From: Sclerodactyla briareus
Taxonomy: Eukaryota > Echinodermata > Holothuroidea > Dendrochirotida > Sclerodactylidae
Assembly: GCA_026419785.1 (NCBI GenBank)
Contig: JAODTK010001599.1
Location: forward strand, 248,001-312,000
DNA length: 64,000 nt
Direction of reading: 5' to 3'
Positions 25,815-38,413 of this stretch are shown here, in pieces. Position 1 is the first letter of the stretch. Each line of letters opens with the position of its first letter. Under the pieces are notes generated by a model. It did no database searches and was not told where the DNA came from. It saw only the letters and a program-made list of their open reading frames with translations. The translations under genes were made by a program, and so were the position numbers.

Positions 25815-25885
25815 CCACCATCTAAGCGGAGCGCTACCATTGGTGGGCGGAGCCAACACGAAACTTTTGTAGAACAGAACCCCTA
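25815..25885 (+). repeat. T-family interspersed repeat, copy in A2
   Basis: GGAGCGCTACCATTGGTGGG and flanks, matching 20030-20105 with small indels. Confidence 0.5.
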
Positions 25886-28523
25886 GATCCAGGAAAAGCT
25901 ACCTGTCGTGCGTTTTCCCAGCAGTACGTGACACCTAAAGATTGGATCATTACCCACTTTTTTTTTTCCCGCGACAAACGCAATACTTCTTACCCATTGT
26001 AAATCAAGTAAAACCGAATCTATAGATGACTTGGAAATGTCATTAATAGGCCCCTACCAAAAATACTCATTCGCCCCATACGTATAGTAAGGGCCCTACA
26101 TAGCCATTGGTTGTAGGGATCTGCGGAAAATGTAATGAAAAAATCAGTGCAACATACAAAGAGAATGGGGAGGTGGCCCGCATAAAGTGACGAAGTGTCT
26201 GGCTAAATCATAATCATGGTATAAACGCTAGTACCCAATCTCCAGCAAAAGGAAAGTTGCTACACGAATCTCGGAATTGCCATTATGACTGGAGCATTAG
26301 ACTTCTATCAGGTCGATTATAAATTGACGTTAAGTTACCACCGCTATGGTCGACCAACAGACAGTGCACCGGAATTACTACAGGATTCCTTCATCATGTA
26401 ATATGGTAGTTGTGGGAGGCCGTACCGACTTCAATACTTTTGGCAATCAGGAGTGGTCAGTGTTTACCTTTTACATCGAACCATAGCAATCAGGTGAACA
26501 ACCTGACAGCAGGCACGTAAATGAGAAATAGTCACATATCCCCAGTAGGGCTTCGTTGTTTACACGTTTTTTATACGTTTCAAACGAATGGTCGCGCGTG
26601 TTAAACGGACCAACTTCTGGTAAACGAGGATCTTGTCCCCCCACCTGTTCTTCATTTTATCTTGCCCAGACTGCGCACGGACATCTTTACCTCATCTTAA
26701 ATACCAAGTCTTGATCTTCTCCGTTCGGGGGTTGCCTTCGCCACAAACCTCTCTTCGCCCGATGAGCACGGGTGTAATTCCGTCTGTTATCGGTTTTTAT
26801 GTGTATTGGGGATGCTCGACTGTTGAAGACAAACGCCTCGTGCGTCATGTTCGAACGCAATAGCCTGCTCTTTATATCCTCCTCGCGGTAGAAATGACCT
26901 TTTCCCTTGTGCCCCCGTTGCAGGACTGACATGCATAAGCTTGCAAATTGTTATTCATTCTGCTGCATCATCAGCCTTGGCTTTCTTCTTCCCGACAGCT
27001 TCTTTACTTCATTCAGAATTTCACTGCACAGGTGATTTCGAGTTTTGCCATCCAGTACCCAAGATGCCAAAGATGCGCCGTTCAACATATTTTATTTCGA
27101 TGTCTGCGAGTACGTATCTGCTACAAGGACGCTTTCCCTGCATAAGTCATCCTTATTGGCAGTCCTTTGACCATACAGGGACCTAGCTCCAGTTTTGCGA
27201 TATGTCTGATTGCTGCATTTCTGTAGTATCGTAGCAGACATCCTACGTAATTGATTATTCTTCAATTTGCATGATGCTGTGATTAGCCGACAAGAAGTGG
27301 TCCCAGAAGAATTGCTCATGTCATATCTATTTTTGTAATACTTGAACTTAGTTGGCTAAACATTTCTTTTTTACCCCTGTCCAGGGGGCGGGGCGGCCCA
27401 AATTAGGCCGGCCCAAAATAACTGCCGATGGCAGTCAACATGTTCGGGGTCTAATCCCCCGCAGCCCGGGTTTACGATGGGGGCATATTTGTCATGGATG
27501 TTCTGACCTGGGGAAGGGGTCTAAGTGGAGGGGTTTCCTCGCCCCTCCGTCTCGGCTGTTTTTTTGAGTCATTATCGACTGCTTAGTAGGATGCAAATGG
27601 TGCCGACATTTTATACACTTTGTAAGTGTATCTACGTCAACAAAGTTTTGACAAAACTCCATAAAATTTAAAATTGATGCCATTTATTTTCCAGGCAGAG
27701 GTCATATTTTCTTCGATAGAACACTGACAAAAAATAACCTCGATGAAACTGACCTACGTTTCTGTACAAGGATGCAGTCTTTTTACTTTGTTTTTAGGGG
27801 AAAAGAAATGCTATGTATCGTCTGCTTAAGCTGGTGGTAAAAAAAAATAACAGAAAATGACCAGTTGTTAGTTATTCCGTCTTGTCTTTCCAAATAAGAC
27901 ACTTCCTAAGGAAAAGCAATTAGGAACAGTCTCGATCAGAATATCCGACATTCTATCAGCTGCAAAAAAATGAATATTTTACTACTCTACTCCTTTACTT
28001 AACTCTCCTTCAACCGTACTGTCTACTTACCTACTCTCCTACACGTACTCCGTACTCCAAGGATTTCGTTTTGAGCCCTCACCATAGTATGTCCCACAAA
28101 ATCAACTGTCATTTGGAGTAAAACTTTAAACAACAAGTTTTTTAAGTGGTAAGCAATGCAACAATTGGGAAGCATATCATACTTCAACACCTACATAAAT
28201 AACGACGCTCGGGGGTGGTCCTATGTCACGTACAAACTAATATCCCCTTCTAGGCTCTCTTCTCTTGGCTCTCTCTTCTTTCCCTTTCTCTCTTGTTTCC
28301 TTTCAAATCCCCGTAACAACTCTGACACGTGCGAACGCTATATTACACAAAACAACAATCCCTCGTCCTCGATTTGAGTCCTCGGAGACGAACGAATAGC
28401 AAATAACCCAAGTTGGATAACATATTTTGACTCGCTTTTCGCCCCACCCCGCCCTACCCGCCAACCCCACCCCCCACCCCCCCAACTCCCGAAACCCTCC
28501 CCCCCCTGACGGAAAACGTGTCA

Positions 28524-28706
28524 TTAAAAAACCTCAATTCTGTCATGTTGTCCCCTCGTCCGCAAACCCATAGTCCGCTCTCTCCCTCCCCCCCCCCCCC
28601 TCCCCCCTGTGCGGCCGTCCTTGAGTCTGAGTCTTCCATTTTCATTGCATATCCATGATCCTGGGTAGCTTTCGGGATAGATTCGCACAACACTCGTTCC
28701 GCGCAT
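28524..28706 (-). other. Possible acidic/Gly-rich first-exon-like frame, copy in B1
   Basis: In minus orientation this block reads, in shifted frames, NPES(Y/T)PGS, then K(M/I)EDSD, GRTGG, a Gly run and ER-MGL. The better-framed copy is at 33640-33812. A Gly run encoded by a C homopolymer and indels on both sides prevent a clean reading. I do not recognise the protein. Confidence 0.2.
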
Positions 28707-31672
28707 GCTCGCTCCAGCTGTTAATGTTAATTGTAACTAATTGACCATATCAAGTGACTTCAATACTACCTGTACACATGCGTTTGGAAACACACGTAAC
28801 TGTAATCATCGACCTAATTCTAATCCTAATACGCGAATTGTCCTTTATTCTGGGAACTAGTGTTTTTGTATCTAAAGGTCGCACTGTGTTGACAGATTTC
28901 CACTGAATATGCTACGTTCATGTATGGATCAATTTCAAACGAATGAGAGGTATACCGTTTTATTGTTTGCATATTCCCATCATAACTAACATATGCATGT
29001 CGGTTCAAAACCAGTTTTCGTCTGCTAAGTTGCTTTTAAACTTTCCTGCGAAAACCCCCGCTTCCTTTACCCTTCATCAGGTTCATTAACGTTTCATTTC
29101 TGTGGCACTTCATTGGCCTGATTGCCCGTCTCCTTTGTTACTACATTTTCATTTCAGTTTTCAGGGTTTCCATCCGTCTATGATGCGCTATAATGGACAT
29201 TCATGATGTTATATGAGCGTTTCTGGTAGTGTTCCATATGGGCCACTGATTTCTACAAAATTCCCTGCCCTTGCATGTGTGGTTTGGTTGCCGGTGTAGG
29301 AGTTACCTGGGGTTCACTGCCTGGTCTTAAGATACGACCACATGGAGAACTATTGTTTTTGTTTTTTTTTTCAACAGACACAGCCATGTGATGTGTCTCC
29401 ATATTTAACCTATCTACGTATCTACTCTTGGCGAGGTCCGCGGAAGACCATTACATAGCTTCATACTAAGTACACGCTACTTGGAGCGCAAGTACGTAAT
29501 CCACTCACAGAATGGAGATGCGTACTTTGGTTGGGACGCCGCTTGTGTGATTACCCTTCAACGTTCAAAGTCGCTAACTGACCGCGTACGGGCAGACTAT
29601 ATAAAATAGCAGGGCGTCTGACCTTTCGGCGGCCGAGGGGCGCCTGAAAGTAACATTTCCGAGACCGCATGCCAAATTGGAGACAACTGAGTTGTTGCCC
29701 CGGTCCACTCTGTCAGGAGAGGAGTGCCAACAGGCCCGAATTGTACGGACGTATATACGACCCCTGTGAAAATTAACCAGTGTACCGGCTCAATTGAAAA
29801 TGTCGCTGTTATCGAGATGTTCTAACTTTTTATTCGAGGTGTAAAAAAACCACCCTTCCCAAAAATTACACGAACAGATCGCTAACATACCGAATAATTT
29901 CTATTTATTTTTCCATGAGGTAGAGTCATTCATTTATGCTAGTTTAAACGCCTATGAAAAATGCCACATTAACGTAGCAAATAGGCACATACATTAAAGT
30001 GGACCTAGTGATCTAAATCAAGCGGGAGAATGAAGTCGGAGAGATAATAATCATGATAAACGCCCTGGGAACGATATTCCATTTTGAGAGTGATGTCAAA
30101 ATCGGTGTTGATATAGAGACCATATTTCTTGAAGCAGGGACTAGTGCAATGTCATCAAAAACCGCTTTTCGTTTGCCTGTTTACAATCCCACTGACCACC
30201 TAATCGCTACATGGACACTTATGGTCTTATCTCCTCTCTGTGTATATTGGTCATCATCACCAGGGGTAGATAATACCATTAACCTACCCCTAGGTTGTAA
30301 TATGTTGTTGTTTAGGTCAACATAATAGCAGTTATAGTACCACCAGGCAGCGTTACATGTCAGCACGGTTGTAATAGAAATTCGATGGAGGCTAGTTGTC
30401 CTGGTCTGGTGTTCTAAAGCGCACACCCTGATAAAGTCTCATTGCATCAAATGCTGAAGTAAAGAAGGAATAATAATCATAACACGTAATATGGACTGGA
30501 AATATTATTTAATAACTTTCAGGATAATTCCTACTTAGCCCATTCCTGTCATACAATATTATTCTAATTATAAGGCAGTCGCGAGAACGTGACCTTGCCC
30601 GTAGAAGGCTGAATCGTTGAATTCTCGATTCATATTCACTTGCAATTCGGGATCCAATCAGCTGGTCAAGATCTGTAATTTTTCCTACGATATCGTGGTT
30701 CGAACGAAAGTGGCGTTTACTGGCGGCGCGAGAACAAAATCACCAAAGTGCCAATTCGATATTAATACACAGGCAGGTCAGCGCCAGGATTTTTTTTTGG
30801 GGAAGGCATAGTCGAGATCTGATGACAATGTGGAGGATGGTTCTTCTTTTGGAAAATTTGAATTCCTGAAACTTCCTTGAAAGCGATCTGGTACCAAGTT
30901 CCCTTGTATTACAGCCATACCCTACCCCCCCTACAATGAAGTTTGCTCGAAATGCAATTTTCAAGCGAAATATTTTTTAGGTACAGTTATGATTATTGCA
31001 CACTGCCTCCTCCTCACCCTCCCCTCCCCCCCCCCCCCGCCCCTGTTAGACGCCGGCCATTGTAAACCAGGTTTCCATTCACAAAGTATTTCGTATATGA
31101 AGCATTTAAGCGAAATGGTGTCAAATTTCAATTGCGACATTCGGTGTTGACATCATGCAAACGCCCGACGGAGACCCTCCAACAAACGAGCCCGGGTCTC
31201 TTCGATGCTGGTGCCGAATATGACGTTCTTTAAAAGTCCTTTCAGTCTCAACTATCGAGAAAAAGACTTTAAAAACGAATATTGAAACTGAATGCCATCT
31301 TTCGACAACCTCGTCTACATAAAAACCTTCAGTCCAAATGACAGCACTCAGTCCATTCCTATTTTTTAGGCAGAAATGGGGAAAAATGGAAAATTTCAGT
31401 TGTGTTTTTAGCAGTCTTTCAGTTATGGACTACACCTACATAGCTGTGTCCTGGTTTCTCATCTCCTCAACTTATCACCTTGATGAGAGTGTCTACTAAC
31501 TGAGAACAGTCGTTGAATAATATTATAATAACACATATAATATAGGAATAATAATAATATTATAATCTAAAAAATTAAAAATTAAAAAATAATAATAACA
31601 ACTATACAATAACAACACAACATAATAATGTTAATAATAAGTATAATAATAGATATATTCGAGAAGATTATG

Positions 31673-31715
31673 AGTTGTACAGCAGACCCTTTTCGCCTTG
31701 ATGCGCGTCAGCAAC
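31673..31715 (-). ncRNA. Hammerhead ribozyme motif, minus strand, unit 1 (degraded)
   Basis: Read on the minus strand: helix I strand AGTTG, then CTGACGC (expected CTGANGA), a GC/GC helix II with ATCAAG between, GAAA, a lengthened helix III region, TA, then CAACT. Helix I is 5 bp and perfect. The core has one mismatch (C for A) and helix III carries extra bases, so activity is doubtful for this copy. Confidence 0.55.
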
Positions 31716-32020
31716 TATCGAAGCTCCACAGAATCGAAAAACGAAATCACAAAAGTCATAGGTCATAAACCGCACTTGAAACAAGGACGCCAGGTTTGTT
31801 GCTAGGCCCCGCGTCACAAGGGTACGCTCATGGCCGTAATCGGGATAGGTAATGCTTCCTTCTGTTCCTGTATGTAGAGTGAGTTCTGGAGCTTAGTTTA
31901 GGTTGTGTCTCTTTGTTGGCGGTTATCATGTACCCTCGCGTCCTTGGTTTTCGGGGAGTGTATCGTCGACCTAGTGACTTTTGTGATTTTTCGTCTTTTC
32001 GCTTTGTGTAGATTATGCTA

Positions 32021-32059
32021 TTTGCTGACGAGCCTTAGGGCGAAACAGTCCGTACAACT
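32021..32059 (+). ncRNA. Hammerhead ribozyme motif, plus strand, unit 1
   Basis: CTGACGA at 32025-32031, helix II GCC/GGC with loop TTAG, GAAA at 32042-32045, then helix III sequence ending in TA (32053-32054) and CAACT. All catalytic core bases are present. Helix I pairs only TTG with CAA, and helix III has a C in place of U, so folding is weaker than in the 40192 copy. Confidence 0.7.
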
Positions 32060-32204
32060 CATATCTTCCTCTGAATACACTACACTAGCTCCACCCGTTG
32101 ACCCTGTGTAGTTTTTTGAAGCAATTCCGTACTATTTAATACTAATACTATAATAATAAGAATAAAAAATAATAAATAATAAATAATAGCCGGTCCTTTC
32201 GTTT

Positions 32205-33435
32205 TTAGTGTTTTGAGGATGGCAGACTGTTTAAACGCCTCTGCGTCATTTTCGAACGCGCCACGTCTTTATCTCCTCGCGGTAAAAATGACCTTTCCAC
32301 AGGTTCCCTGTGGTCCCGTTTGCCGGACTGACATGCGAAGCTTGCAAATTGTTATTACATTCTGCATCATCAGCTTTTCTCCTTCCGCAGCTTCTTGGAC
32401 TTCATTCAAATTTCACTGCAACGGTTGATTTCAGAGTTTGCCATCATTACCCGAATGATGCCAAGATACGCGTCCAGCATATTTATTTCGATGTCTGCGG
32501 AGTACTATCTGCTACAAACTGCCTTTCCTGGTCCATATCCTCCTGATTCGCCGCCTTGACCAGAGGGCTTACTCCTTTTTGCGATAGGACAGTGCTGCAT
32601 TTCTGGATTATCGTAGGCAGAAGTCCTACGATTGATTATTCTTCAATTTGCAGAGCTGTTATTAGCCGAAAAGTCCAAAAATTGCTCCTTTCAATATCTA
32701 TTTTTTGGAATACTTGAAACTTATTGGCTAACTTATTTTTACCCAGTCACAGGCGGCCCAAATTTAGGCGGCCCAAATGAGCCGATGTCAGTCACAGTGC
32801 GTGGGCTTAAAGTCCCCCGCAGCCAGGTTTTACGATTAGGGGGGGGCAGATTTGTCCATGGTGTCTTACCTTGGGGGAGGGGTCTAGACAAGGGGAGGGG
32901 GTTCCCCTCCTCTCTGCTGTTTTTTAGTCTTATACGCCTATATTGCAAAATGGTGCCCATTTGATACACTTTGTACGTGTATCTACGTCAACGATTTTTA
33001 AAACCAAAAAGCCTAAAATTAAAATGCAATTTGTCCAGCAGTCTATTTCATGCATACACTGACAAAAATTAACTCGATGAAACTGTACATACGTTCTGTA
33101 AGGGCGGCAGGCTTACTTTGTTAGAAAAAAAATGCTAGTATCGTATCCTTAAGATGGTGGTAAAAAAATAAAAGCAGCAGACCCAGTTGTTAGTTAATAT
33201 TCTGTATTTCCAAATAGGAATCACTCTAGGAAAAGCAATTATAAGCCTCTCACTCATAATCCACATTAATATCAGCTGCAAAAAAATGGATATTTACTCC
33301 TTCAGCCGTACTCTAAATGATTTCGTTTTGAAGACAATCACCATAGTAATGTCCCCCACATCACTCATTTGGAGTAACTTTAAACACAATTTTAAGCGTA
33401 CAATGCAACAAATTGGCGCATTCATCTCCAACACC
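32205..33435 (+). repeat. Third copy of the A-unit tail (A3)
   Basis: Matches 21030-22312 and 26811-28190: CTCCTCGCGGTA block, CTTGCAAATTGTTATTACATT, ATTTATTTCGATGTCTGCG, the CGGGCCCAAA/GGCGGCCCAAAT block, the GGGGGAGGGGTCTA block, ATGCTA(T)GTATCGTA and TTTGGAGTAACTTTAAACA. It starts abruptly after the B1 microsatellite and runs straight into B2. Confidence 0.78.
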
Positions 33436-33639
33436 GACAACTAATAACGCCGCTCGTGCCTAGTCAAGGACAACTTAGTCCCCTTCTAGGCTCTCTTCTT
33501 CCCCTTTCCTTGTTTCAATCCCCAGTAAACGCCTACATTTGCGAACGCTATATACAGCAACAGTCTCGATTTGAGTCCGCTGAGAACGAATAGAAAATAA
33601 CCAGTTGTAATTTTTGACGCTCGGCTGCCCCGCCCCGAC

Positions 33640-33812
33640 AAAAACGTGGGCATTAAAACTTCATTCTGTCGATTTTTTTTTCTCGGCCCCAAACCCATGG
33701 GCCGCTCTCCCTGCCCCCCCCCCTCGCCCCCTGTGGCCCGTCCTTGATCTGAGTCTTCAATTTTCATTTCACCGGATCCGGGGGTACTTTCTGGATTAGA
33801 TTCGTCACACAT
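33640..33812 (-). other. Possible acidic/Gly-rich first-exon-like frame, copy in B2
   Basis: Minus strand, starting at an ATG at 33812 in an AAACGATG context: MCDESNPESTPGSGEMKIED, then SDQGRATGG, a Gly-rich stretch and ERPMGLGPR. The copy in B1 keeps PES-PGS, KMEDSD and the Gly run in shifted frames. An acidic, Ser/Pro-rich start followed by Gly is typical of disordered N-termini of nuclear proteins, but I do not recognise a family. No splice donor is secure. It could be a chance frame in a GC-rich patch. Confidence 0.25.
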
Positions 33813-36770
33813 CGTTTCCGCGCATGCCGCTCCGGCTTTAATAGGTATGGTACTAATTGACCATTCAATGCCGTCATACTCCTTTAACACATGCTTCGGA
33901 AACACACGTAACTGTAATCACATCGACCTAATGTCTTTAACTACCTAATAACGCGAATTGGTCTTTATATGGTAACTATTGTTTGTATCTAAGGTCTGCC
34001 TGTAGTTGACGAGTTCCACGAAATCTACGTTCATGTATGGTAACATTCAAACGAATGCGGAGGTTAACCGTTTTATGTTTGACTATTCCCACAAACTAAC
34101 CATATGCATGTTGTTCCAAACCAGTTTCGCTAATATCTTTTAACTTTCCGTGCGAACCCCCGCTCCTGTACCTTAATCAGTTAATTTAACTGTTCATTGC
34201 TGTGGCACTTCATTGGCATGATTCCCTTCTCCTTTGTTACTACATTTACATTTCAGGTTAGTTTCCATCTCGTCTTATGCGCTATATTGGACTTCATTTG
34301 TTTATGAGAGTTCGTGGAGTTCCTATGGACACTATGTTTCTACAATTCGCGCTCCCTTGCATGGTGGTTTGGGTGCGGTGATAGTAGTATACCTGATTCA
34401 CTCGCCTGTCGTAAGATACGACAAAAGGGAGAACTAGGTGTTGTTTTTTTTTTTCAGAAGAACACAGCATGTTTTGATGTGTCGTCATTTTAAACCGTCT
34501 ACGTATACTACTCTTGGCGAGTCCGCGAAGAAACTTCTCATAGCTTCATAGCTAAGTCAACCGACTACTTTGGAGCGCAAGTACGTACATCACTCACAGA
34601 AGTGGATATGCGATACTTTGGGACGCCAGCTTGTGTGATTTTACCTTCAAACGTGCAAAGCCGCTAACTGACGCGTACTGGCAGACTAGAGAAAATTAGC
34701 AAGGCGTCTGACATTTTTGGGCGACGAGGGCAGCCTGAAGTACATTTCTAGACCACCATGCCCAAATTGAGGACCAACTGAGTTGTTCCCCGGTCACTCT
34801 GGGCTATTGGCAGAGGGCGTGTCCAAGCAGCCCGAATATGGTACGACGTATATACACCCCTGTAAAATTAACCGTGTACCTGGCCAATTGACAAGGCGCT
34901 GTTTAGATCGAGATGTTATACTTTTTATTTCGCGGGACAGACCAACCCTTCCCAAAAATTACACGAATCAGATCGCTACATACCGAATATACTTTCTATT
35001 TATTTTTCCTGATGTATTCGGCCAATTCTTCTGCTGTTTATAACGCCTATAAAATAATGACGACATTAGCGTATCAAATAGTCACATACTGAGCGTAGGG
35101 ACCTATGTGACTAAATTCTCCAGCTTGAGAATTTGAATTCCGAGAGATATATCTCAGATAACCCCTGGTAGAACTGTTATTCCACTTTGAGAGTGATGTC
35201 AAAATCGGTGTTTATAGGAGACGCTATTCTTTGAAGAAGGACTAGTGTCAATGGCATCAAAACCGCTTTTCGTTTTCCTGTTTACATATCCCACTGACCA
35301 CCTAATCGCTCATGGACCCTTTGGTCTTATCTTCATCTCTGTGTATATGAGGTTATCATCCCAGTAGATAATACCTACCGAAAAAAACCCTATGGTTGTA
35401 ATAATAGTTTTGTTTAGTCACATAATAGCATATGCCCACCATCCAGCGTTACAAATGTCAGCACAGTTGTAAGTAGAATCTGATGGAGGTCGTTTGTCCT
35501 GGTCGTGGTGTGCGAAAGCGCCCCCCTGATGAATTCGCTCAGTCCGTCCATGCTGAAGTAAATAACATTATAATAACCCGTATATGGACTGGAAATATTT
35601 AATAACTTTCAAGTATAATCCTATTAGTCATTTCTGTCAGTACACTATTATTCTAATATAAGGCGTCGAGGGAGAACGGACTTGCCCGATAAGGGCTGAA
35701 TCGTTTTATTCTCGAATTCATATTCACATTGCAAATCGGTCAGAATCAGCTGGGGTCAACTGACTGGTTTATTTTTCTTACGATACGTGGTTCGAACGAG
35801 AGTGGCGTTTACATGGCGTCGCGAGAAAAATCACCAAGTGCAAATTCGTATATATACACGGCAGGTCCGGCCATGCTTTCCTTGGTTGGGGGAGGGCATA
35901 TCCGAGATAGGATGACGAATGTGGAGGAAGGGTCTGTCTTTGGAAACTATTTGAATTCTGAAACTCCTTGAGCAAGCGATTCTGGGTATCCAATTTCCTT
36001 CCCCGTGTATTTACACATACCCTACCCCCTAGAAAATGAAGTTTGCTCGAAGGCATATGTCAAGCGAAATGATTTTTTAGGATAAAGTTATGATTAGGTG
36101 GCACTACTCCTCCTGCTCACCTCCCCTCCCCCCACCCCCCCCCCGCCCCTGCCCTCTGTGACAGCCGCCATTGGTTAAACGTTTTTCCCATTCACAAGTA
36201 TGTCGTAATATGAATCAGTTTAAGCGAAATGGATGTCAATTCAACGGCGCTATTCGGTGTTGACATCATGCAAACGCCACGACGACACGACAGCAAAACC
36301 AAGCACGCCTCTTCGATGCTGGTGGACGAATCTACGTTCTTTAAAGTTACTTCTCTTCAAAATATTCGAGAAAAGGCTTTAACGATATTGGAACTGATCC
36401 ATCGTTCGACCCCTCGTCTACATAAAAAACTTCAGTCAAAATTACAGCACTCAGTCATTTTCTATTTTGAGAAAAATGTGGAAAAATGGAACACGTTCAG
36501 CTTGTGTTTAAGCAGTCTTCAGTTATGGACTACACCCTACAATAGCTGTGTCCTGTTCTCATCTCTCAACTGATCACCTTGAGGAGAGGTCTACTAAAAT
36601 GGAGAACTTCTTTGAAATAATAATTATATAAAAATAATAATAGTAATACTAATTAATAATTATAATCTAAAAAATATAAAATTAAAATAATAATAACAAC
36701 GATAACATAACAACAACAACAATATAATGTTAAATTATTAAATCATAGATATATTCACACAATGAGTTTG

Positions 36771-36809
36771 ATTGTACAGACTGTTTCGCCCTGATGCTCG
36801 TCAGCAACT
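36771..36809 (-). ncRNA. Hammerhead ribozyme motif, minus strand, unit 2
   Basis: On the minus strand: AGTTG, CTGACGA (36804-36798), helix II GC/GC region with ATCA loop, GAAA (36787-36784), short helix III ACA/TGT with a 3-base loop, TA (36776-36775) and CAAT. All core bases match the consensus (CTGANGA, GAAA, TH). Helix I pairs TTG with CAA plus a G-U pair. Predicted cleavage on the minus strand is between 36775 and 36774. Confidence 0.78.
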
Positions 36810-37115
36810 AGCGGAATCTACACGAAAGCGAAAAAAGAAATCCAAAATCAATAGGTCGTCTACGCTCACGTTGAAAAACCAGACGCGCGTGTTTTGTTGC
36901 TAGGGCCCGCGTCACAAGTGGACTCTCACCTTATTCGTAAGAGGAAGGTGCTTCCTTCGTGCCTGTTTGTAGAGCATGAGTCTGATCTGATTTAGGTCTG
37001 TTTCTTTCTCTTGTTGGCTGTTATCATGTACCCTGCGCGTCCTTGGTTTTCAAATGAGCGTATCAACCTATTGACTTTTGTGTTTTGGTCTTTTCGGCTT
37101 TGTGTAGATTATGCT

Positions 37116-37152
37116 AGTTCGGACGAGCCTGCGGCGAAACAGTCTGTACACT
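37116..37152 (+). ncRNA. Hammerhead ribozyme motif, plus strand, unit 2 (core damaged)
   Basis: AGTTC then GGACGA in place of GCTGACGA; GCC/GGC helix II with loop TGC; GAAA; CAGTCTG; TA; CACT. The CTGA part of the core has lost or changed bases, consistent with read-type error or decay. The partner of the minus-strand motif at 36771-36809. Confidence 0.55.
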
Positions 37153-37596
37153 CAAATCTTCCTCTGAATACTCTACCAAGCTCCCCCGTTGAGCACTCTG
37201 TGGAGTGTTTTGAAGCATTCCCGAACTATTTAATAATAATTACTAGATATTAATAATATATAATAATAATAATAATTATACTCTAATAATAATCAACGAC
37301 GAACATCAGATCATATGTCGCAGGCTTTCAAGTATGGACTACAACGCCTACAATAGCTTGCCTGGTTTCCCCATCTCTCACGTATCACCTTGAGAAAGAG
37401 TCTACTAAAATGGTAACATTCTTTGAATAATAATTATACTAAAAACTAATAAGAGTAATGATAATAATTATAATATAAAAAATATAAAAATTAAAAAACC
37501 TAAAAAACCTTTCACAAAATATTAAAAAACACAAAAACCATAATAATAAAAAAATTAATATAATTAGAATAATAGATATATTCAGAGAAAGATGAT

Positions 37597-37636
37597 ATTG
37601 TACAGACTGTTTCGCCTTGAGGCTCGTCAGCCAACT
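37597..37636 (-). ncRNA. Hammerhead ribozyme motif, minus strand, unit 3
   Basis: On the minus strand: AGTTGG, CTGACGA (37630-37624), helix II GCC/GGC with loop TCAA, GAAA (37613-37610), ACA/TGT helix III with a 3-base loop, TA (37602-37601) and CAAT. The core is complete and helix II is perfect. One extra G next to the core interrupts helix I. Confidence 0.75.
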
Positions 37637-37939
37637 ACGGAATCTACACAGAAGCGAAAAAACACGAAAATCGGCAAAGTCATAGTCGATACGTCTCCTT
37701 GAAAACCAGGACGCGCAGGGTTGTTCTAGGGCCCGGCGTCACAAGGGGACCTCACCGTATCGACAGAGGAGGTGCTTTCCTTCTGTGCCTGTATGTAGAG
37801 ATGAGTTTTTCTAATCTGGATTTAGTTTTGTTTCTTTGTTGCTGTTATCATGTACCCGTCGCGCCGTGTTTTCGAGTGAGTGTATCGACCTCTTGATTTT
37901 GGATTTTTTCGTCTTTTCGCTTTTGTTGTGTAATTATGC

Positions 37940-37976
37940 TATTGCTGACGGAGCCTAGGGGCACAGTCTGACAACT
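37940..37976 (+). ncRNA. Hammerhead ribozyme motif, plus strand, unit 3 (degraded)
   Basis: TATTG, CTGACGG with the A displaced by one base, GCC/GGC helix II with loop TAGG, then CACAGTCTG and ACAACT. GAAA is shortened and the T of the cleavage triplet is missing. Recognisable by position and flanks but not expected to be active as written. Confidence 0.55.
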
Positions 37977-38413
37977 CATACTCTTCCTCTGAATAATCTA
38001 CCTAGCTGCACCCGTTGAGCCCTCTTGTTGTTTTTTGAAGCATTCCGTGACTATTTAATAAATAATAATAATAATAATATATAATACTAATAATTAATAA
38101 TAATATAATAAATAATAATAATCAACGACGAACATCAAGTCATATTTTAGACAGTCTTTCAAGTTTTGGACTACACCCTACAATAGCTGTGTCCTGGTTT
38201 CTCATCTCTCAACTTTATCACCTTAGAAAGAGGTCCTACCTAAAATGAGGAACATTCGTTGAATACTCTTATCCTAAAATCATAATAGTAATAATAATAG
38301 AGTATAATATAAAAAATATAAAACAAGTAAAATAATATCACCACCGATACAAATAACACAACAACAAATAAGTTAATAATAATTATAAGCATCGATATAT
38401 TCGAGAAAGATTA

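Larger units (their letters stand above)
22313..28190 (+). repeat. ~5.8 kb direct duplication, copy A2
   Basis: Second copy of the unit at 16508-22312. It starts directly after the end of copy A1, inside the R-family right end (GACACAGTGTTGG, then GTTATTGCTCTAACAAG). It contains the S-family repeat at 23455-23640 with a run of about 20 Cs (23636-23655), and the T-family repeat at 25827. Unlike A1 it continues at its right end into the B unit, so A2-B1 is the longest uninterrupted version of the locus. Confidence 0.8.
28190..32204 (+). repeat. ~4 kb B unit, copy 1 (with A tail forms a 5.1-5.4 kb direct repeat)
   Basis: Collinear with 33436-37310; anchors are 28925/34034, 29410/34500, 30070/35165, 30795/35880 and 31428/36524. 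The repeated block really starts in the tail of A2 at about 26811, because that tail is present again at 32205-33435 in front of copy 2. Differences are again indel-dominated. It ends in the ribozyme satellite unit and an AAT microsatellite. C-rich stretches at 28440-28510, 28588-28610 and 31015-31045 create spurious Gly/Pro frames. Nothing else is recognised between 28706 and 31400. Confidence 0.78.
31400..32204 (+). repeat. Hammerhead satellite unit in B1
   Basis: One ~0.8 kb unit: GGACTACACC(C)TACA(A)TAGCTGTG start (31428), AAT microsatellite (31510-31660), minus-strand hammerhead arm (31673-31715), ~305 bp spacer with GTTGCTAGG-CCCGCGTCACAAG, plus-strand hammerhead arm (32021-32059), a TTTTTTGAAGCA block, and a second AAT microsatellite (32130-32195). 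The same order is seen in the array at 36500-38770. Confidence 0.8.
33436..37310 (+). repeat. ~4 kb B unit, copy 2
   Basis: Second copy of 28190-32204, joined at its right end to further satellite units. Indel-type differences make almost every frame differ from copy 1. A TATATAAAA box at 29598 in copy 1 reads AGAGAAAA here, which argues against a conserved promoter. Between 33906 and 36480 I see no gene. Confidence 0.78.

Noticed and set aside
29598..29606. TATATAAAA box in B1
   Set aside because: The second copy of the same locus reads AGAGAAAA, no coding start follows, and AT-rich DNA gives such boxes by chance.
31500..38400. CRISPR-like array from regularly repeated AAT tracts
   Set aside because: The genome is eukaryotic, the period is ~0.82 kb and the repeats are microsatellites.
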